Both the position numbers and the translations under genes were made by a program. 64,000 bases of DNA, taken from assembly GCF_013204845.1 (NCBI RefSeq), contig NZ_JABMKY010000012.1:159531-223530 (forward strand), read 5' to 3'. Positions within the stretch are counted from its first letter, which is position 1. Each line of letters opens with the position of its first letter. A model generated the notes under the pieces. That model did not search any database, was not told the DNA's origin, and saw nothing but the letters and a program-made list of their open reading frames with translations. This stretch comes from Paenibacillus qinlingensis (lineage in GTDB: Bacteria > Bacillota > Bacilli > Paenibacillales > NBRC-103111). This document shows, one piece after another, positions 34,012-42,592 of the stretch.

Positions 34012-36003
34012 ATGAATTGGCGAGCAAGTTGGATGGTAACGTTGTTAGTGGTAACACTAGCGGGACTCTTTGGTAAACCTGCAGGAACCTCGGCGGAATT
34101 CATGGCTCAGGGGCCCTATCCCCCTGATGGATTACGTATTCCTGGAACGATAGAGCTGTTGTCGGATACAGCTTACTATCCTGCGGCAGATACGCCTGCT
34201 GATCAGCCCGAGGGATGGTTTTCTCCACAAAACGTCAATGTCATCGAGACGAATGGCGCTTGGTCTATTGGCGCAGGAACTTGGAAAATTGAGACGATGT
34301 TCGGCCCTCGTTGGATTCGTCCAAATCCGTGGGAAATTGATATTGCTCCACCCGATCACATTTTGCTAACCTCAGACACACCGCTTTATAGCAAAATGAG
34401 CGAACGAGGCGGTTCGGTAGCAGCCCTTGCACCTCAAGAAGTGAAGGTTGTCCGTGCGGAGAAGCAGTGGTTCTATACGAACGACCCGTCCAGTAAAACA
34501 TGGATTCAGATTCATACGTCATGGATGGGAGACTTGTGGGCGCACATCCCGGTGAAGCAGATTGGCACCGTTCAAGACGTCAGCAAACACGTCTATTATC
34601 AAGGTATATACGGCAGTAAGGAGTTGTTGCCCCTTTTACAATCCGCGCAGACTTCGATGGAATCTGCATCTGCTGGGGAAACACGAATCCTCCAAGAGTA
34701 TACAACGATTTATGACCGTTACTTCTTGGTAGAAACCGAGGTGGGTCCCCTGTGGACTTTGCAAGCAGGTGTGACCATCGTCCCTTCCGATGAAACACTA
34801 AACCTGACTACTGAGATTCCATTATTCACTGGCCCTTCGAACAAAGAAACTGCCGTCCTCTCAGGGGAGAAGGTCACTGCCTTCGAAAAAATTACCCAAC
34901 CGTTATGGACTGGCAGAGGTCCTTATGAGATTTGGCATTTCTCAACTTGGTACCATGTCCACACGTCAAAAGGAACAGGATGGATTAATCTCTTATACGG
35001 GGAGCCCGCGGACGCGGTGAACGTTCATTGGAAGGTATCCATTCGTGGTGACCGTGAGTTAATGCGTTATCCTGATGTGCACTATACCTCTTCTGTCCTT
35101 TTGCTGCGGAATCAGGATGTGGAGGTTTCCGCGGTATGGAGTCTGCCAAACGGCACCACCTTGCTCAAGGCCAGTAAAGAAGGACATACCGGGTGGATCC
35201 CTTTACAATCCTGGAACCAAGACAGATTCTGGGACCTCGATACGGGTACTGAGCTGCAGATTGAAACCCAATACCCACAACAGGTTATTTTTAAGCTGGA
35301 TAGCCAAGGTGCTCTAAAGTGGAACGAAGATGTTGACGCAGGATTTGTAAAAGAAGGCGTGGATGTCCTGAAGCTGAAGGTTCTAGCTGAGCAGTTGGGG
35401 TACGAGCAAGCGGATGTAGAAGGAGCGAAGGAAGCCGTTCGGTTTACGAAAGGCGATTATGGCTTCGTTTTGCATAAGGGGGGCCAGAATGCTGAGATTT
35501 ATTGGAAGGGTATTTTAACAAATAAAATTACACTTAGCAGCGCACCGACTCGATCGAGTGGCGATGGCGAATTATACTTGGAACAGCCCGCTGTTAAACA
35601 GTTATTCGGCCTTTCCCCCATTCCTTGGTACGAGGGGCACGCTTATTATGAAGGAAGCTACAAAGTCGAGCTCGGAAAGCTCCCTGAGAAGTTAACAGGA
35701 ACAACGGTTAAACTGAATGCTTTCCTTTACGATACACAAGTACAATGGACTCAGAAAAATCTCAAAGACGCCATCCAGCCACGGCTATCTTTGGAGGAGA
35801 ATAATGATCTTGGCGGCAAGGATGCCTTATCATCGATCGCGGTTGCACCCGCCAGTAAAACCGTTACCGCTGACACGGTCACGCCATTGTACCACTTGAG
35901 TACTTCAAGAACCCTGACTTCTGGCCCCCACGACTTGAAGATCATACTTCGTGTAGGTGAGCGAATCGTCTGGATGCAGCCTTGGCATGTGGTAATGGAG
36001 TAG
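34012..36003 (+). CDS. large secreted protein with SH3-like repeats, unknown
   Basis: 664 residues from ATG 34012, chosen because a signal peptide (MNWRASWMVTLLVVTLAGLF) follows at once; frames extend to 33922 without a ribosome site. The body contains repeated blocks that look like SH3-type modules: SDTPLYSKMSERGGSVAAL, TEIPLFTGPSNKETAVLSG, and repeated W-x2-H-[TS] strings such as WYHVHTSKGTGWI. The C-terminal third (FVKEGVDVLKLKVLAEQLGY) resembles a copper-amine-oxidase-like stalk domain. Likely cell-wall associated; function unknown. Confidence 0.7.
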   Translation: MNWRASWMVTLLVVTLAGLFGKPAGTSAEFMAQGPYPPDGLRIPGTIELLSDTAYYPAADTPADQPEGWFSPQNVNVIETNGAWSIGAGTWKIETMFGPRWIRPNPWEIDIAPPDHILLTSDTPLYSKMSERGGSVAALAPQEVKVVRAEKQWFYTNDPSSKTWIQIHTSWMGDLWAHIPVKQIGTVQDVSKHVYYQGIYGSKELLPLLQSAQTSMESASAGETRILQEYTTIYDRYFLVETEVGPLWTLQAGVTIVPSDETLNLTTEIPLFTGPSNKETAVLSGEKVTAFEKITQPLWTGRGPYEIWHFSTWYHVHTSKGTGWINLLYGEPADAVNVHWKVSIRGDRELMRYPDVHYTSSVLLLRNQDVEVSAVWSLPNGTTLLKASKEGHTGWIPLQSWNQDRFWDLDTGTELQIETQYPQQVIFKLDSQGALKWNEDVDAGFVKEGVDVLKLKVLAEQLGYEQADVEGAKEAVRFTKGDYGFVLHKGGQNAEIYWKGILTNKITLSSAPTRSSGDGELYLEQPAVKQLFGLSPIPWYEGHAYYEGSYKVELGKLPEKLTGTTVKLNAFLYDTQVQWTQKNLKDAIQPRLSLEENNDLGGKDALSSIAVAPASKTVTADTVTPLYHLSTSRTLTSGPHDLKIILRVGERIVWMQPWHVVME

Positions 36004-36027
36004 TTGATGGACAGGAATAAACGAAAA

Positions 36028-36056
36028 AGAAGCCTCGGAAGAGGCTTCTTTTTTTT
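36028..36056 (+). terminator. intrinsic terminator
   Basis: AGAAGCCTC-ggaa-GAGGCTTCT followed by seven T, 25 bp after the secreted-protein stop. Confidence 0.92.
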
Positions 36057-36103
36057 GACTTCCTATGTGCCTTAGTCGCCGTTTCAAGCAAATAAAACTC
36101 CCT

Positions 36104-36487
36104 CTAACTCCCTGTGACTTCGTCCAGTCTACCTTCAAATGATTCCACAGATCTCTCTTCGCCATACAATTCATTCAAATGGTTGAGATGCGACATTCCC
36201 CAGTCATTCATAGCCTGCAAAACGGTAGACATGCCTTTGCCATGTTCTGTGATAGAATATTCAACTTTGGGTGGAATTTGGTGATAGATCTTACGATGAA
36301 CAATATCGTGATACTCGAGCTCCCTTAATTGTTGGGTTAGCATTTTTTTCGTTATATCGGGAATCGCTTTTTGAAGTTCACTAAATCTCATCGTGCCATT
36401 CGAGAAAAGGTGAAACAAAACGATGGGCTTCCATTTGCCTACAAGAATCTCTAGGACGGTTTCAAATTTACAATGGGGTTCCTCCAT
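36104..36487 (-). CDS. HxlR-family transcription regulator
   Basis: 127 residues, HxlR winged helix: CKFETVLEILVGKWKPIVLF, LFSNGTMRFSELQKAIPDIT, MLTQQLRELEYHDIVHRKIY, KVEYSITEHGKG. HxlR/YodB/HypR proteins sense quinones, aldehydes or disulfide stress; a Cys near the N-terminus (EEPHCKFE) matches the redox Cys of YodB-like members. Start at ATG 36487 with GAGGAGG 9 nt upstream. Divergent from the DoxX and dioxygenase genes, which it probably represses. Confidence 0.85.
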   Translation of the reverse strand: MEEPHCKFETVLEILVGKWKPIVLFHLFSNGTMRFSELQKAIPDITKKMLTQQLRELEYHDIVHRKIYHQIPPKVEYSITEHGKGMSTVLQAMNDWGMSHLNHLNELYGEERSVESFEGRLDEVTGS

Positions 36488-36524
36488 GTTGAATTTCCTC
36501 CTCATTTTCATATAGGTATCTTTT

Positions 36525-36534
36525 AGTATACTAG
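36525..36534. promoter_or_regulatory. candidate HxlR operator
   Basis: Palindrome TAGTATACTA with flanking GGTAT words, in the 137-bp gap between the HxlR gene and doxX. Candidate only. Confidence 0.35.
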
Positions 36535-36624
36535 GTATATTTGGAGTAACTACTTCTCAGTATCGCTCCTAGGGATTATTATACGACTATACACTTACTT
36601 AATTCAAGGAGGTAATTTTATTTT

Positions 36625-36978
36625 ATGAATATCGCATTGTGGATCGTACAGGGAATTTTAGCATTAGCGTTTATTATGGCAGGCTCAATGAAATCTTTTC
36701 AGTATGAGAAAGCCAAAGCGGGGATGCCCTGGGTCAAAGAATCATCAAAAGGCTTGGTAATGTTCATCGGGGTATCCGAACTACTTGGAGGATTAGGTTT
36801 GATTGTCCCTTATGCCACAGGAATCGCCCCTATTTTGACACCAATTGCCGCTATTGCACTAGGTTTAATTATGGTACTTGCAGCCATCTTTCACGCAAAG
36901 AGAAATGAAAACTCAGGTATTGGAATGAACATCCTTTTCTTGGCGATATTACTATTTGTAGCAATCGGACGTTGGTAA
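36625..36978 (+). CDS. DoxX-family membrane protein
   Basis: 117 residues with four membrane helices (MNIALWIVQGILALAFIMAG, then GVSELLGGLGLIVPYAT, ILTPIAAIALGLIMVLAAIF, a final helix). DoxX-like proteins accompany quinone and thiol-stress genes. ATG at 36625 with AAGGAGG 12 nt upstream. First gene of a two-gene unit with the dioxygenase, 42 bp apart. Confidence 0.82.
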   Translation: MNIALWIVQGILALAFIMAGSMKSFQYEKAKAGMPWVKESSKGLVMFIGVSELLGGLGLIVPYATGIAPILTPIAAIALGLIMVLAAIFHAKRNENSGIGMNILFLAILLFVAIGRW

Positions 36979-37020
36979 GTTGCCTACAGCACAACACAAT
37001 GACGAGTAGGAGGTTTCACT

Positions 37021-37788
37021 ATGCTTTCCCCAGTCTTCTTGCCTCACGGCTCACCCTATACCATTTTTGAAAAATCTGAATTTACTGCGTTCCTGAACCG
37101 ATTTGGCCAGGAGAACCGTCCAAAAGCCATCGTCATCTTCTCGGCCCACTTCGAAAGTGACATAACGACCATTGCCGCGACAGACGATGTGCATGACATG
37201 GAATATGATTATTACGGGTTTCCTTCCTCTTATTATCAAGTTCAATATCCCGCTAGAGGCTCAACGATCGTTGCTTCTATGGTAGAAGAGCGCCTGCGTC
37301 AGCATAACATTCCGGTTCAAAGGAAATATCGCGGCTTGGACCACGGTGTATTCCCTATCATGATGCACGCATATCCGGAAGCCGATATTCCTATCGTTCC
37401 CGTTTCGGTCAACCCCTTCTTGCCTGCGAGACAACAGATTGCGATCGGTGAAGCACTGCAGGGGCTTGAGGAAGATGGCATTCTCGTCATCGGGAGCGGA
37501 TTTCTAACGCATAACTTTAATGAAATTGACCGTGATAAGGAAGCTCCACCTCGCGCATGGGCCGTGCAGTTCAGAGATTGGATTCGGGAGAAGGTGCTTG
37601 CCAGAGATATCGAAGCCTTAAGCCAATACGAAACGCTTGCCCCGCATGCCGCCCTAGGCGTCCCACGTCCCGAGCATTTCGTGCCTTTGCTCATTGCACT
37701 CGGCAGCGGAAGTCCTGGACGAGAGATCCAAGTGTTGCACGACACTATCGAACATGGTTCATTAAGCACACTGTCCTTCAAATTTTAA
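37021..37788 (+). CDS. class III extradiol ring-cleavage dioxygenase (LigB/YgiD-like)
   Basis: 255 residues. Metal-binding features of the LigB/DODA family: LPHGSPYTIF near the N-terminus, IVIFSAHFESD, GLDHGVFPIMMHAYPEADIP and VIGSGFLTHNF. It would open catechol rings using Fe(II) or Zn. ATG at 37021 with AGGAGG upstream. With HxlR and DoxX this forms a probable quinone/catechol detoxification cassette; the substrate is unknown. A catechol siderophore maker in the same window makes catechol handling plausible but is not evidence of a link. Confidence 0.85.
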   Translation: MLSPVFLPHGSPYTIFEKSEFTAFLNRFGQENRPKAIVIFSAHFESDITTIAATDDVHDMEYDYYGFPSSYYQVQYPARGSTIVASMVEERLRQHNIPVQRKYRGLDHGVFPIMMHAYPEADIPIVPVSVNPFLPARQQIAIGEALQGLEEDGILVIGSGFLTHNFNEIDRDKEAPPRAWAVQFRDWIREKVLARDIEALSQYETLAPHAALGVPRPEHFVPLLIALGSGSPGREIQVLHDTIEHGSLSTLSFKF

Positions 37789-37833
37789 TGAACAAGAAAA
37801 ACGCCTCTTCCAGCCGTGGACCAAACCCTAGAG

Positions 37834-38018
37834 TAACTGTATTTTGTACAGCTAATTTCACGTCTAATTCGTGTTTCAGTGATTTAACTGGAATTTATGC
37901 ATGTAATTTCAAGATTTCAACAGAATACGGATGAAATCCGATGATTTAACTACATGAATTCCATCTAATCGTGAATTTTGGAGTAATTTACGAGAATTAA
38001 CTGTATGTATTCCATTTA
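37834..38018. repeat. quartet palindromic element, copy D
   Basis: Units TAACTGTA...TACAGCTA (centre 37844), TAACTGGA...CATGTA (37895), TAACTACA...CATCTA (37957), TAACTGTA...CATTTA (38008). Gaps 51, 62, 51. A small hairpin CGGAT-gaa-ATCCG (37927-37939) sits near the middle. Confidence 0.75.
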
Positions 38019-38082
38019 GCCGGGTAAGAAAGCCGAAATCATATAAAGTGAAGTATGATTTTACATGAAATAGAGGAAACAA

Positions 38083-38113
38083 AAAAAGACACTTCGATTA
38101 GAAGTGTCTTTTT
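38083..38113. terminator. bidirectional terminator after rpmF
   Basis: AAAAAGACACTTC-gatta-GAAGTGTCTTTTT, perfect, 20 bp past the rpmF stop. Confidence 0.9.
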
Positions 38114-38132
38114 CATTGCAAGATTCATATGA

Positions 38133-38309
38133 TTATTGAGCTTGTACGATCTCTCTACCCTTATATGAACCGCAGTTTTTGCAAACATGATGCGCTTTTT
38201 TAAGTTCAGCACATTGTTCACACTTCACCATTCCTGGCACAGCCAGTTTAAAGTGAGTACGGCGCTTATCGCGACGTGTTTTGGACGTTCTCCGTTGAGG
38301 AACTGCCAT
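38133..38309 (-). CDS. rpmF: 50S ribosomal protein L32
   Basis: 58 residues, MAVPQRRTSKTRRDKRRTHF at the start and two CxxC knuckles (CEQC, CKNC) forming the zinc ribbon of L32. ATG at 38309 with GGAGGTG 10 nt upstream; frames extending to 38345 are not used. It is monocistronic with its own strong promoter, and no ylbN/yceD (DUF177) gene precedes it, unlike the usual arrangement. Confidence 0.95.
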   Translation of the reverse strand: MAVPQRRTSKTRRDKRRTHFKLAVPGMVKCEQCAELKKAHHVCKNCGSYKGREIVQAQ

Positions 38310-38350
38310 AGTCAAAACACCTCCAGTTACTTTACTAAACAACAAGAGAT

Positions 38351-38379
38351 ATCATAGCCTTCTCGAAGCCGTTTGTCAA
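38351..38379 (-). promoter_or_regulatory. promoter of rpmF
   Basis: Leftward TTGACA (38379-38374), 17 nt, TATGAT (38356-38351): near-consensus sigma-A promoter 42 bp before the rpmF start. Confidence 0.85.
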
Positions 38380-38418
38380 TGCTAGAACCCATCTTTTAAC
38401 TTAGCCAATAGCGTATAC

Positions 38419-39045
38419 TTACCATTTTCTTCTTGCCCTAATCATTAGCAGCCCTGCTCCAATAACTAGGATGACGGCTACTTGCACGAATTCAAGCAGA
38501 TGATACCGAACCAACCGATGATAGATCGCTTTGAGCAAAGACCATTTATTCGTATACGCCATCGTATCCATCTTGCCTTTTAAACTCACATTCTCTATCG
38601 GCTCCACGCCTTGCCCCATCTTACTCAGTTCCGAAGTAGCATTGGTAAGCTTTTTCGTTAATGAACAAGAGCTTGTTTGCAGCATATTCCCCTTAAAATC
38701 ATAGTCATAAGCAAAAACAAGATAGGATTCGCCCTGCCCAAACGTATAGCCACACGAAGGTTCACCCAAGTTGGTGAGAACAATGGCCTGCGTCTCATTC
38801 ATCCCTTTCCACGATTTCTCTACATCGAAATGAACGGCGATTTTATGATCGAGAATGCCATTGATATCTAGAACCTTGGGTTCGATGGCAAGTACTTTAC
38901 CAGAAAACACAGCCTTAGATTGTTCCACAGCCTTTATCGGATCTGTTTGCAGGGCACAGCTGCAAGCATAACTTTTACCCGGCAAGACAAGGCTCGTAAC
39001 AATTAATATACATACAACAGATATAGCCATCACAACTCTATTCAC
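38419..39045 (-). CDS. TIMP/NTR-like secreted protein with C-terminal membrane anchor
   Basis: 208 residues: signal peptide ending at KSYA, then mature start CSCALQTDPIKAVEQSKAVF, a CxC opening like the netrin/TIMP-type fold, with FSGKVLAIEPK and GYTFGQGESYLVFAYDYD typical of that family, and a C-terminal helix (VILVIGAGLLMIRARRKW) with a basic tail as anchor. Conserved Cys pairs suggest disulfides. Role unknown; possibly a cell-surface binding or inhibitor domain. Confidence 0.72.
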   Translation of the reverse strand: MNRVVMAISVVCILIVTSLVLPGKSYACSCALQTDPIKAVEQSKAVFSGKVLAIEPKVLDINGILDHKIAVHFDVEKSWKGMNETQAIVLTNLGEPSCGYTFGQGESYLVFAYDYDFKGNMLQTSSCSLTKKLTNATSELSKMGQGVEPIENVSLKGKMDTMAYTNKWSLLKAIYHRLVRYHLLEFVQVAVILVIGAGLLMIRARRKW

Positions 39046-39165
39046 AAGCTTCGTCCTTCCATTGGAAATCTTCTAAACTAACAGACGTGGATTTCCAAAT
39101 AATGTTTCACTCACAGGACTAGAACAGAAAAAATCCTCCTACCCCGAAGGGCAGCAGGACAATGG

Positions 39166-39900
39166 TTACTTCTTAACCGCTGAAATCAATAGAAAAATGG
39201 GACGGCGCGTCTCGTCTTTCATATCGGGATACTTCTCCAAAGCTTCTGGCGTCGGTTGAGGCTCGGCAATCTTCGTAATCAGGAATCCCGCTTCAATTAA
39301 CGCATTCATATAGGAAGCGATCGTGCGATGATATTTGACTACATCATGATCTAGAAACCTCGCTACCCGCTGCCCCTCGTTCTGGTAATCGTCGACAGGC
39401 CAGTGCATACGCTCGCCTCCAGAACCATAGTGCCAGTCTTGCGCAGCGCGTGCGGTAAAGATCGGATGCTCCACAGAGAGGACGAAGGTGCCTCCAGCGG
39501 CCAGACAATGCTGCACCTTACGGCAAACCGCATCGAATTGCTCAACGTAGTGAAGAGCCAGTGAGGAGATGATAACGTCAAACTCGCCTGCTGCGAAGTC
39601 GATATCTTCAATCGCCACTCTCTGATACGTGATACCTGAATCGCTATGATTCGCACTGGCATATGCCAGCATTTTCTCCGAAAGATCTACACCGACAACG
39701 GACGCAGCCCCTTGCTCGCGGGCGTACTTGCAATGCCAACCGTAACCGCATCCAAGATCAAGAACACGTTTGCCTTGAAGCGCAGGCAGCATCGTGCGAA
39801 GTACAGGCCATTCCCCAGCGGCATTGAGGCCGCCAATGGAACGAGGCATTTCGCTATATTTTTCATAAAATCCTAGCTCATCGTATTTATTCTGTTTCAT
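39166..39900 (-). CDS. class I SAM-dependent methyltransferase
   Basis: 244 residues. Motif I VLDLGCGYGWHCKYA, motif II region VVGVDLSEKMLAYA, and FDVIISSLALHYVEQF (methyltransf_11 type) are clear. Substrate cannot be told. ATG at 39900; monocistronic. Confidence 0.85.
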   Translation of the reverse strand: MKQNKYDELGFYEKYSEMPRSIGGLNAAGEWPVLRTMLPALQGKRVLDLGCGYGWHCKYAREQGAASVVGVDLSEKMLAYASANHSDSGITYQRVAIEDIDFAAGEFDVIISSLALHYVEQFDAVCRKVQHCLAAGGTFVLSVEHPIFTARAAQDWHYGSGGERMHWPVDDYQNEGQRVARFLDHDVVKYHRTIASYMNALIEAGFLITKIAEPQPTPEALEKYPDMKDETRRPIFLLISAVKK

Positions 39901-40027
39901 GGCTCCCAGAACTCCTCATTTGAATTTATGGTATGATTTATATGGCAACATCCATTTAGCTCTGTTAACCAGTTTACAATACAATGAGTTCCGAACTCAA
40001 AGAATGACCAGAAGTGGGTGATTTCTC

Positions 40028-40723
40028 TTGTTTAAAATCTTACTTATTGAAGATGATGCAACTTTGTTCGCAGAAATCAAAGAGCGCTTGGCTCAATGGT
40101 CCTACGAGGTTCATGGCATCGCTGATTTCAATAAAGTAGTTGAGACCTTTATTCAACTAAAGCCTGATCTCGTCATCATTGATATTCAACTGCCGAAATT
40201 CGATGGATTTCATTGGTGCCGCATGATTCGAACGCATTCCAACGTTCCCATCGTCTTCCTCTCTTCGCGCGACCATCCGACGGATATGGTGATGTCTATG
40301 CAGCTTGGCGCAGACGACTTTATCCAAAAGCCCTTTCATTTTGACGTGCTGATCGCAAAAATCCATGCTATTCTTCGCCGTGTGTATAACTACAATACGG
40401 AGCAAATCAAGCTCAAAACATGGTGCGGTGCTACGATCGATTTCGAGAAAAATATCGTGAGTCATGAGTCCGGGTCGATTGAACTGACCAAGAACGAAAT
40501 CTACATATTAAAGCTCCTCATCGAGCATAAGAATACGATTGTCAGCCGGGAAGACATCATCAACAGCTTATGGAATGACCAGCGTTTTGTAAGTGATAAT
40601 ACCTTGACGGTGAACGTAAATCGGCTTAGAAAGAAGCTGGACGAGCTGGATTTAGGAAAGTTTATTGAAACAAAGGTCGGGCAAGGCTACATTGCAACGG
40701 AAGAGACCCCTCAATATGATTAA
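40028..40723 (+). CDS. BceR-like response regulator (OmpR family)
   Basis: 231 residues. Receiver domain with acidic pocket EDD, phospho-Asp in LVIIDIQLPKFDG, Thr/Ser in FLSSRD and Lys in QKPFHFD; C-terminal winged helix with EDIINSLWNDQRFVSDNTL and VNVNRLRKKL. Works with the kinase next to it and the BceAB-type transporter downstream to sense cell-wall-active peptides. TTG at 40028 with GTGGGTGA upstream. Confidence 0.88.
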   Translation: MFKILLIEDDATLFAEIKERLAQWSYEVHGIADFNKVVETFIQLKPDLVIIDIQLPKFDGFHWCRMIRTHSNVPIVFLSSRDHPTDMVMSMQLGADDFIQKPFHFDVLIAKIHAILRRVYNYNTEQIKLKTWCGATIDFEKNIVSHESGSIELTKNEIYILKLLIEHKNTIVSREDIINSLWNDQRFVSDNTLTVNVNRLRKKLDELDLGKFIETKVGQGYIATEETPQYD

Positions 40724-41729
40724 AGTGTATCTCAAAGAGCGAATAAGTTGGCTAGGGATGTTCCTCTTGGGTCAAGTCCTTTTGTTGCTTATTGCCTATC
40801 TTGACCACTCGATTCCACTCCAATCCGTTCTATATATTGTTTTCTTATCTACGATGCTCTTCGTAATCTTTCTGATCTTTCGTTATCACAAAGAAACGGC
40901 TTTTATCAAGCGGTTAAATGACTGGGAAACCAGCCTTGATGTATCCGGTTTTGCTGACGCAGCAAGTCCATTTGAGAAGATCATGGAAGCAGCACTGGTC
41001 AATCAAACCGAGCAGCTTCACCAGACTGCATCGCGGCAGCAAATTGCGTTGGAACAAGAGAAAGACGAACTGCTAGCTTGGATCCATGAAGTGAAGACAC
41101 CTCTCACAGCCATGCATTTGATGATTGAACGTTTGGATAACGATAAGGCGAAAGCCTCCATCACCTTTGAATGGCTGCGCATTCATCATCTTCTAGACCA
41201 ACAGCTTCATCAGCTGCGACTTCCCTCTATTGACAATGATCTCTACATTGAAAAAGTACAGATCGAAGATCTCCTCTATATGGAGATTAAATCGCTGCAA
41301 TCTTGGTGCATTCAAAAGGGAATCGGTTTCGACGTCCAGTTAGATGCGACGGAGACGGTCCTTAGCGATGCGAAATGGCTTGCTTTCATCCTGCGCCAGC
41401 TCCTAACCAATGCCGTCAAATACAGCGACAGCTTCTCGCCCGATATTGTCGTGAATAGTTTGTTCGCACAGGAGCGTACCATCCTTCAAGTAACGGACTT
41501 TGGACGCGGCATTGATGCCAAGGATCTTCCCCGTATCTTCGATAAGGGCTTTACCTCCACGACCTGGCATCAGGACAGCGCCGCGACGGGCATGGGCCTA
41601 TATCTGGCTCGCAAAGCAGCTGACACGCTGCACATCCAGATCACTGTGAATTCGGAGGTTGGCGTGGGAACTACGTTCACCCTCGCTTTTCCACAGCCCA
41701 ACGAACTCGTGCGGATAACAGGCATGTGA
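40716..41729 (+). CDS. BceS-like intramembrane-sensing histidine kinase
   Basis: 337 residues: two membrane helices joined by a very short loop (LGMFLLGQVLLLLIAYL and LYIVFLSTMLFVIFLIF), the hallmark of intramembrane-sensing kinases; H-box LLAWIHEVKTPLTAMHL; N-box RQLLTNAVKY; G boxes DFGRGIDAKDL and TGMGLYLARK. Lacking a sensor domain, it depends on the transporter for signal input. ATG at 40716 overlaps the regulator gene end, with GGAAGAG 10 nt upstream. Confidence 0.9.
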   Translation: MIKVYLKERISWLGMFLLGQVLLLLIAYLDHSIPLQSVLYIVFLSTMLFVIFLIFRYHKETAFIKRLNDWETSLDVSGFADAASPFEKIMEAALVNQTEQLHQTASRQQIALEQEKDELLAWIHEVKTPLTAMHLMIERLDNDKAKASITFEWLRIHHLLDQQLHQLRLPSIDNDLYIEKVQIEDLLYMEIKSLQSWCIQKGIGFDVQLDATETVLSDAKWLAFILRQLLTNAVKYSDSFSPDIVVNSLFAQERTILQVTDFGRGIDAKDLPRIFDKGFTSTTWHQDSAATGMGLYLARKAADTLHIQITVNSEVGVGTTFTLAFPQPNELVRITGM

Positions 41730-41745
41730 CAATAATGTCACATGC
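41722..41745. promoter_or_regulatory. palindrome upstream of the Bce-type transporter, operator or terminator
   Basis: GCATGTGACA-ataa-TGTCACATGC overlaps the kinase stop codon. Its core TGACA-n4-TGTCA resembles the BceR-type site TNACA-n4-TGTNA, which suits its place about 90 bp before the ATPase gene; TTTTC follows, so it could also terminate the kinase transcript. A TATAAT at 41794-41799 is a possible -10. Confidence 0.55.
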
Positions 41746-41830
41746 TTTTCTACTTTGTTCGTCCAATCGAAGGATAAATGCGGCCTAGCTTTTTATAATA
41801 AAGCTAATCGTATAAAGGAGTGTGTGATTC

Positions 41831-42592
41831 ATGTCTATCTTACAAGCCGTTAAAATTCATAAAAGCTTCGGCAATAAACATAACAAGCAAGAGGTACTTC
41901 GGGGTCTTGATATATCGATCGAAAAAGGGGAATTCGTCAGCATCATGGGCCCTTCAGGTTCAGGGAAAACAACGCTGCTCAACGTGCTCTCTTCCATTGA
42001 TAAGGTGAGTCATGGCTCCATTCAGATTAACAAGGCAGAAACGACCAGCATGAAAGAAAAACAATTGGCAGAGTTTCGGAAAAATCATCTCGGCTTTATT
42101 TTTCAGGATTATAATTTGCTGGATACACTGACTGTGAAAGAAAATATCCTGCTTCCGTTATCCATAACGAAGATGTCTAAGGTTGAAGCTAATCAGAGGT
42201 TTCATGACCTTGCTTCTGAGCTCGGCATTTATGAGTTGAAGGATAAGTATCCGAACGAAATATCCGGCGGGCAGAAACAACGAACGTCCGCTGCTAGAGC
42301 GTTTATCCATGATCCTGATATTATTTTCGCGGATGAACCTACCGGTGCGCTCGATTCCAAATCTGCCTCCGATTTGCTGAATAAACTCAGTGAAATGAAT
42401 GTAAGTCGCCAAGCGAGCATTGTGATGGTCACGCATGACCCCGTTGCAGCCAGCTACAGCTCCAGAGTAATATTCATTAAAGACGGGCAGATTTACTCCC
42501 AAATCTATAAAGGGCAAGAAACGAGACAAGCCTTCTTTCAAGATATTATGAAGACCCAAGGCGTGCTTGGCGGTGTGCACAATGAGTATTAA
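41831..42592 (+). CDS. BceA-like ABC transporter ATPase
   Basis: 253 residues. Walker A GPSGSGKTT, signature ISGGQKQRTSAARAF, Walker B IIFADEPTGALDS, H-loop VTHDP. MacB/BceA-type ATPase driving the permease encoded next. ATG at 41831 with AAAGGAG upstream. Cytoplasmic part of a peptide-antibiotic detoxification and flux-sensing module. Confidence 0.92.
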   Translation: MSILQAVKIHKSFGNKHNKQEVLRGLDISIEKGEFVSIMGPSGSGKTTLLNVLSSIDKVSHGSIQINKAETTSMKEKQLAEFRKNHLGFIFQDYNLLDTLTVKENILLPLSITKMSKVEANQRFHDLASELGIYELKDKYPNEISGGQKQRTSAARAFIHDPDIIFADEPTGALDSKSASDLLNKLSEMNVSRQASIVMVTHDPVAASYSSRVIFIKDGQIYSQIYKGQETRQAFFQDIMKTQGVLGGVHNEY

